Shown: positions 57,628-64,000 of the stretch, one piece after another
Numbering within the stretch: position 1 is the first letter of the stretch
How the letters are laid out: the number at the start of each line of letters is the position of its first letter
Source: Spisula solida
Lineage: Eukaryota > Mollusca > Bivalvia > Venerida > Mactridae
Direction of reading: 5' to 3'
DNA: 64,000 nucleotides
NCBI GenBank assembly: GCA_947247005.1
Contig: OX365960.1
Location: 17,449,533-17,513,532, forward strand
The notes under the pieces: generated by a model
What the model was told of the DNA's origin: nothing
Database searches by the model: none
Seen by the model: the letters and a program-made list of their open reading frames with translations, nothing else
Made by a program: the position numbers and the translations under genes

Positions 57628-57800
57628 GTCTTATCAGGAGTTTCTTCAGTGTAGCCAGCTATTGTTGCAGTTTCAACCACATATATATATCTGAAGTCAA
57701 AGTGAAGAAAATTGTTCTATCCTGACGGATCCAGCCAACCAATTCAATCTGTTAGACATACTTTTTCCGATTAACATGTCCACTAAAATACTGTTTTTGT
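57628..57800 (+). ncRNA. Possible last exon of the spliced transcript
   Basis: Acceptor 'tttgatatttcag' ends at 57627. No donor or canonical polyadenylation signal is clear in the next 200 bp, so the end given is arbitrary. Linked only by strand and splice signals to 54598-54662. Confidence 0.25.
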
Positions 57801-57895
57801 AACATATTATGTACAGTGACATTATATTACATGAAATACCTCATAAATTCATGAATTCAAATTGTCTTGATTTAATATTTAAATTTACACATTAT

Positions 57896-58262
57896 ATAGA
57901 GGATATGTGTTGATTCTGGGGCAAGACCAAAATTTATTTCACCGAGTGATCACAGACATCAATATTTTCACGAATTGGGTAGCCAGGAGTGAAAATGTAT
58001 TCTTCTGTGAAAACAAGTGAAATAAAGTTTGATCTTTCACCAAAAGTGAACAGATTTTCTGTTTATTATATGCTTCAATTTCTCGTTTAAATTAATGGTA
58101 CAGTAATTGGGTTAACTGGGAAAAAGACGATGAAATTAGAAAGTCACGTTAAGGCGTCTATAATGACGCCATTTCTTTTTCTGTATGGTAATGGAACTAG
58201 CGTTTAAAACAGTGAAAATGACAAAATGGTAATTTCACTGATAAATCTCCATAGATAGCAAA
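57896..58262. mobile_element. Non-autonomous element beginning TAGAGGATAT (inverted relative of 43.8-44.15 kb)
   Basis: Begins 'tagaggatatgtgttgattctgg' and has internal inverted arms around 'gagtgatcacag'. It continues with 'aaacagattttctgtttatta' and 'acagtgaaaatgacaaaatggtaatttcactg', matching 43760-44147 on the other strand. Confidence 0.6.
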
Positions 58263-58784
58263 TACTAAATTCAATGTAATCCTTAAGAATGTTCAATATA
58301 AAATATCATTTGCCCTTGTCTGTCAGTCTGAAAATTTTGTGTCGTCTGTAACTTAAATATTTTCGCAGTTGATGAAGGCATTGGTTTCAAACTTGACATA
58401 ATTGTTTACCATCAAAACACCTTACATTGTCATGCCTGTCCATTAATACCCTTGTTATATAGTAACAACAATTAACATATTGGGACTGATTATTGCCATC
58501 ATGCATTTGATTATCACCTATCCGCCTGGGCCGCAATCTCACTATCAGAATTGGACTGCTTGAACAGGTGCACTTACGTTATCCATGTAAACGTGATGTC
58601 ACGACGGAGCCAAATTGATGTACGTTGTCTAGATGTAAGATTTCTTTAACAGTTTGATTGACTGTTTGAGCACAGACTTGTTTCTGTAACTTGATCTAGT
58701 TTATACTGGATACATATGCAAACTCTTCAGAAATTTCACTGGATCAAAATTCAACGAAAGCCAATGCACCCTCTATTGCAGAAG
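58263..58784. other. Unassigned, no gene seen
   Basis: No coding region or clear repeat boundary. Some 'tcaaacttgacataattgtttac' text resembles mollusc repeat families. Confidence 0.35.
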
Positions 58785-59400
58785 GTTTTTATACGCCCGT
58801 TGAAAACGGGACGTATTATGTGAACACCATTGGCGGGCGTGCGGCGGCGTCCAGTAATTTGTCTGTACTCTAACGCAAACAGTTTTCATCCGATCATCTT
58901 CAAACTTTGTGACAATGCTTATGGCCATAATATCTAGGCCAAGTTCAATTATAGGCCAAATCGGCCTAGGCCTTATTGGGTTTTGGGCCTATAATTACTG
59001 AGTATCTTCAAACTAGGTGACAATGAATGTTTTTGGGTATAATATCTAAGACAAGTTCAATTGTAGGCCAAATCAACCTAGGCCTTCTTGGGTTATGGTC
59101 CTTTGATTAAAAAAAATGTTGGATTGTTTGTTTTTTTCATTCACCATGCCCTGAGATTCACCATGCCCCAAGACGGGCGTATTTTGTGACATTTTGGCAT
59201 TCTTGTTTATAATGACCTGCTCTTTTACCCCAGATGACCCAATATTGAACTCTGTCTACAGATAGTCATTGTGACCAAGTTTCATAATGAATAGCCTAAA
59301 GTTTCTGCATCCTAGTAGTGTGTCACAAGCACACAGGAACAGTTGGATGAGGGACTAAGAGCACTCACAATAGCTCACACAATGTAACTTAGTGACAAGT
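58785..59400. repeat. Dispersed 'tatacgcccgttgaaaacggg' repeat and 'agctcac' end block
   Basis: Starts at 'tttttatacgcccgttgaaaacgggacgtattatg', includes 'ggcgggcgtgcggcggcgtcc' and closes at about 59205 with 'agacgggcgtattttgtgacattttggcattcttgtt'. About 59220-59400 is an 'agtttcataatgaatag...ctcacaatagctcacac' block. Confidence 0.7.
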
Positions 59401-59529
59401 GAGTTAAAATAAATTGTTCTTAACATTAATTTTCATGAAAAAAATTTATTTTTAAAGAAAACACATGTTTACATAATAACACATTTATCAATCAAATACT
59501 TGAACAAGACAGCATCCTAGATTTCATTA

Positions 59530-60340
59530 ACAAGAGGATCATAGATCCTTGGGCGCTCACCTGCTAAACATGGCCAAACTTTGAACTTGACCTTAAGGTC
59601 ATCAAGTTAAACATTTTGACCAAAGTTGATGAAGATTAAAGCAAAAATATGGCCTCAAGAGTGTTAATAAGGTTTTTCTATATTTGACCTATTGACCTTC
59701 TTTTTAGACCCCACATGAACCAACTTCAAACTTGACCTTAAGGTTATCACGATACACATTTTGACTGAAGCAAAAATGTGGCCTCCAGAGTGTTAACAAA
59801 GTTTTCCTATTTTGTACCTAGTTTTTGACTGCATGACCAAATTTCATTGAGACACAACTACTGACCAAGTTTGGTGAAGATTGAAGCAAAAATGTGACCT
59901 CCAGAGTGTTAACAAGGTTTTGCAATTATTTGACCTAGTTTTTGACTCCACATAACCCCACTTGGAACTTGACCTAGATTTCATTGAGATACAACTACTG
60001 ACCAAGTTTAGTGAAGATCAAAGCAAAAATGTGGCCTCCAGAGTGTTAACAAGGTTTTCCTACTATTTGACCTAGTTTTTGACACCAGATGACCCAATTA
60101 TGAACTTGACCTATATTTCAAAGAGACATACATTGTGACCAAGTTTCATTAAAATTATGTCAAAATTGTGACCTCTAGAGTGTTAACAAGGTTTTTCTTT
60201 GATGTGACCTGGTGACCTAGTTTTTGACCACAGAAGACCCAATTACGCACTTGGCCTAGATTTTATAAAGACAAACATTGTGACCAAGTTTAATAAAGAT
60301 TAAGTGAAAACTGACCTCTAGATTTAGGTGAGCTAAAAAC
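59530..60340. repeat. Tandem repeat 'cctccagagtgttaacaaggtttt', unit about 130-150 bp
   Basis: Five or more units with 'tgacctagtttttgac', 'aacttgacctagatttcat' and 'gcaaaaatgtg(g/a)cctccagagtgttaacaa'. Opens with 'gatcatagatccttgggcgctcacctg'. Confidence 0.85.
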
Positions 60341-60758
60341 AAAGGGCAATAACTTCCTTAAACTCAATCTGACCAAGAAGCACGGAGTATATGCACAACT
60401 AGATTTGTTACTTATTGAAATCTGACCAAAGGTTACAGAGAAGTAGTGCAGATACATAATTATGTTATCATGATGAACCAATACTCCAAGGGGCATAATT
60501 TGACCCAAATGAAATTCGAACTTGACCTCAGTATTTTCAAGATCTACCTATATTCAAATTTCCCAATACCAATGCATGACTGAGATATTGAGCAGTGCTA
60601 TGCCAATGTGTTACCTCAAAGTGTGACATTGACCTTCAAGTAAGAGACACAGGCCTTGCATGTGACGTGCTGCCTCATCAATTGTAATTGAACATTTGTA
60701 CCAATCGACTAAAAATCCTCAACAAATGAACAATATCTGATCTTGACGAGCGATAATA

Positions 60759-61498
60759 CACTCGGCAAAACTTATAAGTACACACGTCGTTTTATCGTTA
60801 TAACTTTTTTATTTCTTATTATTTTTGCATGAAATTTTGTGTACATGGTATTGACTGTCAAAGGACTGGATAAATAAAGTTTTTTCTACAAAATTAAATA
60901 CAGCAGTTCATTGAACCATGAAACGTCAAAAACCGTAAAATGGCCGTGAAATTGACGCGTATTTGCAAATTATTTTTATGTAAGGTAAATTTGAATTTTA
61001 GATTTATTGTCAAATTAAAAAAACACAAAATAATTCGATTTTTCAAACAACAACATGGTGTTTTTTTACTTTTAAAAATATGTTTTATTGTTATGGTCAA
61101 GGGGAGTTAAACATGTTCCAAATTTCATTTTTTATCAGAAGTTGATATTTTTAAACCTAAAGTGTGCTTGTTCCTATCATTGTTTTCTTTATTACTGTGT
61201 CCGTGATAGAAACATAGACTTAAAACCGTACTGTATCAGCGCAGCGGGGCCATATGTGCATTAGCTACCTGACAATCGCCCGATGAACACACGGCATTAT
61301 TGTGTTTTTTTAGATTCTGCTGTTGGCATCATTAGTTTATTCTGTTTGTGACAATTTAAATCAGATGTTAAAAACATCGATTGTATTGTAACTCTACATA
61401 TCCAATTTACATGTGTTGAAATTTTCAGCACGATCATGCACGCATTGACGGAGCTATGGGTAAATAAACAAGTGTGTACTTCTAAGTTTTGCCGAGTG
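60759..61498. mobile_element. 740-bp MITE with TA target duplication, inserted in a mollusc repeat
   Basis: Ends CACTCGGCAAAACTTA at 60759 and its complement at 61498. The match runs 27 bp with one mismatch, flanked by TA (60757-60758 and 61499-61500). This fits a Tc1/mariner-type non-autonomous element. The host repeat of the 'gtgaccttgacctt' kind reads up to 60756 and resumes after 61500. Confidence 0.85.
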
Positions 61499-61500
61499 TA

Positions 61501-62240
61501 TATCAATTTTTTACCTTCAATTGTGACCTTTGAGCTATGGTCGTGGGTCTTGCATGTGATATGCCGTGTCATAAAGATGAACACAACACAATGCCAAATT
61601 ATTTAAAAAAGCCCCCAATGAATGAAAGTCTGTACAAGAATGATTACAGAAGGACGGTAATGGGTAACACTATATGCCCTGGCCATTTTCATGATAAAAG
61701 TCCAATGAGAAATACAGCCTCTGTTCAAACAGAAGATTATTCTATGATTAGACCTGGTTACCTAGTTTACCCAAGATGAGCCATTGACCCAATTTTGAAC
61801 TATACCCAACCATTGTGACCAAGTTGCAACCTCCAGAAATTCAAGTGTGATGACAGACAAAGAGCAATCACCAAAGCTCACCATCAAACTTGAACCAGAT
61901 TATATATAGATGACCAATGTGACTAATAGTCACATGAATGATTCATGTGACTAATAGTCACATGAATGATTCATGAAGATAAATTCAAAATTCTATCCTC
62001 AAGTATGTAGGACTGTGTCCAATGCGTCTACTTAAATTGGGCCTTGTGACCAGCTTTTAGACCCCAGAAGACCCATATTGAATTTAACCTAGATTTTATT
62101 AAGATGGTCAGTGTAACCAAGTTTCATGAAGGTTGTGACACATAGTGTGTTTACAAGCAAAACATTATTGTGAATAGATAAAACGACGGATAGATTGCGA
62201 TCACAAAAGCTCACACTGTCACTATGTGACAGGTGAGCTA
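61501..62240. repeat. Mollusc repeat fragments and a 29-bp palindromic duplication
   Basis: Fragments with 'gggtcttgcatgtgat', 'accccagaagaccca' and a closing 'cacaaaagctcacactgtcactatgtgacaggtgagct'. At 61919-61979 'gtgactaatagtcacatgaatgattcat' occurs twice in tandem; each unit is itself palindromic. Confidence 0.65.
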
Positions 62241-62452
62241 AATTATAAGTAACGACATTACAGAATTTTAAGCACTAAGAGTAAGAAATGAATGAAAGTT
62301 AACTTGAAGTTGAAGCTGTAAAAATTACAAAAAGGAATGAGTAAACAACATTATGTCAATTTATGATTCATTATTTACAATGAATTAAAATGTGTGAACA
62401 CATGGTTACAGTTCTAGAAAACACTGATTTCTAGTTTTCTTAAAATAATAAA

Positions 62453-62604
62453 TTATCTTCTTAATCCTTGAAATAGAATGTTTTTAACGTTGTTGGTAAA
62501 TTTCAAAGCCTGCAGACTGGAACAAGGAAAATAGTGTTGGTCTTGTAGTTTCCAACCAATGATTTTATCATTATGTTGTTGTGCGCTGATAAAAAGCGTC
62601 CAAT
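62453..62604 (-). CDS. Terminal coding exon of an unrecognised gene
   Basis: A very good acceptor ('attatttttttcag', read on the minus strand) opens a frame that continues in phase from the exon at 63544-63400: G from that exon plus AT gives Asp, then WTLFISAQQHNDKIIGWKLQ and QDQHYFPCSSLQALKF, ending FQGLRR and TAA (62455-62453). The exon adds 49 residues. The matching splice phase, pyrimidine tract and intact frame make this a real exon. I recognise no family; it is the C-terminus of the protein. No canonical AATAAA follows closely. Confidence 0.72.
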
Positions 62605-63399
62605 CTGAAAAAAATAATTAATTTATTAAAAGTTTATTTAAATTGCTGAGGTTTTTGTAGACCTTTTTTGCTATAGGATAAAGAATCATGTGCTTCTTGG
62701 GGGCCTATTTATTACCATGTAGCATTATAACCATTTACTTAGTAACCAAGTTCATAGTAGCTATCTGTGCTATCTCTATGCCTATAATTATTGTATTACT
62801 CACTAAAACTGTTAAGAGTTGAAGCCATTTCTCAACAATTTTGAGTTATAAACTTCGGCCGGAGACCCATTCACTTAGCCAGTTTACCTGGACTGCATCT
62901 TAACCAGTACTAAAATAGTATTATACCCTTCCACAAGGAACAAGCAACTTCTCCACATGTGGAGTAAAATCAACATTAATTGTATAGTCAAATTTAAACC
63001 AGCATGTGACCTGGAAAGGAAATCTAATTGTTACAAAGCCAGTGCACACACCACTTAAAATAATAAGACCACATAATATTATAAAATTTGTTTAATGTGT
63101 TTTTGTACCTCAATATTGAATAATTATGATAAAACTAACTCAAGACCATCAGGATCTGGGTTCTATCTTCTCTCATACCGTCGTGGCGATAGATAACATC
63201 AGGAATGAGGTGTTGAGAGTGATTAATATAAGTTGGAAAAACTTGTTTCACAATAGACTTTAAATAAATTAGTATAAACTTATCTGGGTCTTGACTCCCA
63301 CAGGAGGTCTTGTTAACAAGGTTTTAATTAAATAAATTTAAATAAAGACCAAGTAAGTATTTCTTTTGGAAATAAACTGAGTAAATGGCCAATTCTCAC

Positions 63400-63544
63400 C
63401 TGCCACGTTACATGTATGTGCTACACTGTGACTGTCAGTGTGTGATGTTCGCAACCTTGCTGCAACCAGAGTTCTGTCTCCCTTGGACCTCCTTAACACC
63501 AAGTAATGACCTTCCAGTTCATTTTTTCCAAAACTCTGTGGAAT
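63400..63544 (-). CDS. Penultimate coding exon of an unrecognised gene
   Basis: Minus strand. Acceptor 'tggttttgttttaag' is followed by phase-0 coding: IPQSFGKNELEGHYLVLRRS, then KGDRTLVAARLRTSHTDSH, then TCNVA. The donor GTGGCAG|GTGAGA leaves phase 1, completed by the exon at 62604. The length of 145 nt fits a normal internal exon. An alternative acceptor 9 bp further in ('attccacag') would remove three residues. The upstream exons lie beyond 64000 or were not recognised. The function is unknown. Confidence 0.68.
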
Positions 63545-64000
63545 CTTAAAACAAAACCAAATAGGTATAATATTATAAAAAGCAATCATATAGTAGCAAG
63601 ATGGTTAGATGGAGAGCTCTAAAAGATAAAGATGATGACTGTAGTGATTATTTAGTGATCAAATGAGTCCTGCTTCACTGCATGGTTCAATCCTTGGTTG
63701 CTCCATAGGATTGTTATAATTTATATTAATCTCCTGGTATACTTAAGGGGTTCGAGCCCTACATCAGGTGCACAGACAAGCTTGCTGTACTGTAATTCAC
63801 TAGTTGGCTGCTTTTTTAATTTCTAAACTTCCAGCCAGTAACTACTATGAGGCGGATCGGTTTGCTTTGACTAACTGGTTACACTATACTAGTATATCTA
63901 TTAGTTTTCAGAGTGGTGTTACCGTGTATGATTGATAGCCAACTGTTTCAAGTCGTGCAGGTCTGGGTGTACTCATACGGGGTTAGACTCCTATTTAGTA
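63545..64000. other. Intron of the unrecognised gene and possible Pol III B-box fragment
   Basis: No exon recognised. GGTTCGAGCCC at about 63749-63759 matches a Pol III B box and could be a SINE fragment, but no A box is convincing. Confidence 0.35.

Noticed and set aside
63749..63759. B-box GGTTCGAGCCC as a tRNA gene.
   Set aside because: No matching A box or acceptor stem could be found upstream.

Overview
The window reads as animal nuclear DNA, most likely from a bivalve mollusc. It is AT-rich, genes are split into short exons behind long introns, and it is crowded with tandem and dispersed repeats of the kind common in bivalve genomes (arrays with 'gaccttgacctttgagctaggg', 'agctcacctgagcac' and 'tatacgcccgttgaaaacggg' phrases). 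The organism call is inference from repeat style and gene structure. I see no bacterial genes, operons, rRNA or CRISPR.

Three gene-like units can be supported. (1) A secreted multi-kringle protein lies on the minus strand from about 48.1 to 15.35 kb. Exon 1 carries a signal peptide and half of a PAN/apple-like module. Four single-kringle exons follow at 46.2-46.0, 36.0-35.7, 17.5-17.3 and 15.6-15.35 kb. Every junction is phase 1 with canonical splice sites. The last exon here ends in a good donor, so the 3' end was not found. (2) The last two coding exons of an unrecognised minus-strand gene lie at 63.54-63.40 and 62.60-62.45 kb, ending in TAA; its 5' part is outside the window. (3) A chain of splice signals on the plus strand (donor at 52.14, exons at 54.13-54.28 and 54.60-54.66, acceptor at 57.63 kb) suggests a spliced non-coding RNA or UTR.

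The rest is mostly mobile and repeated DNA. At 2.1-5.7 kb there is a dead non-LTR retrotransposon. At 6.4-10.6 kb there is a 4.2-kb inverted-repeat element containing a Tc1/mariner relic. Mollusc-type tandem arrays fill 8.5-12 kb. A near-identical 1.77-kb direct tandem duplication occupies 18.8-22.3 kb.

The most informative region is 22.5-35.4 kb, inside the long intron between kringle exons 3 and 4. Two direct copies of one terminal-inverted-repeat element are flanked by 3-bp CTG or CAG target duplications. Copy 1 sits inside an older dispersed repeat and is itself interrupted by a 4.0-kb element with different ends that carries a broken F-box gene. Copy 2 gives the exact empty site of that insertion and has its own separate MITE insertion. 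Two short MITEs elsewhere (37.4 and 55.9 kb) share the CTG duplication and related ends, which suggests one transposon group with CWG target choice.

From 36 to 49 kb come foldback elements, a 375-bp triplicated unit with CRE-like palindromes, and the 5' part of the kringle gene. From 49.9 to 62.2 kb come further tandem arrays, a tRNA-like SINE and several MITEs.
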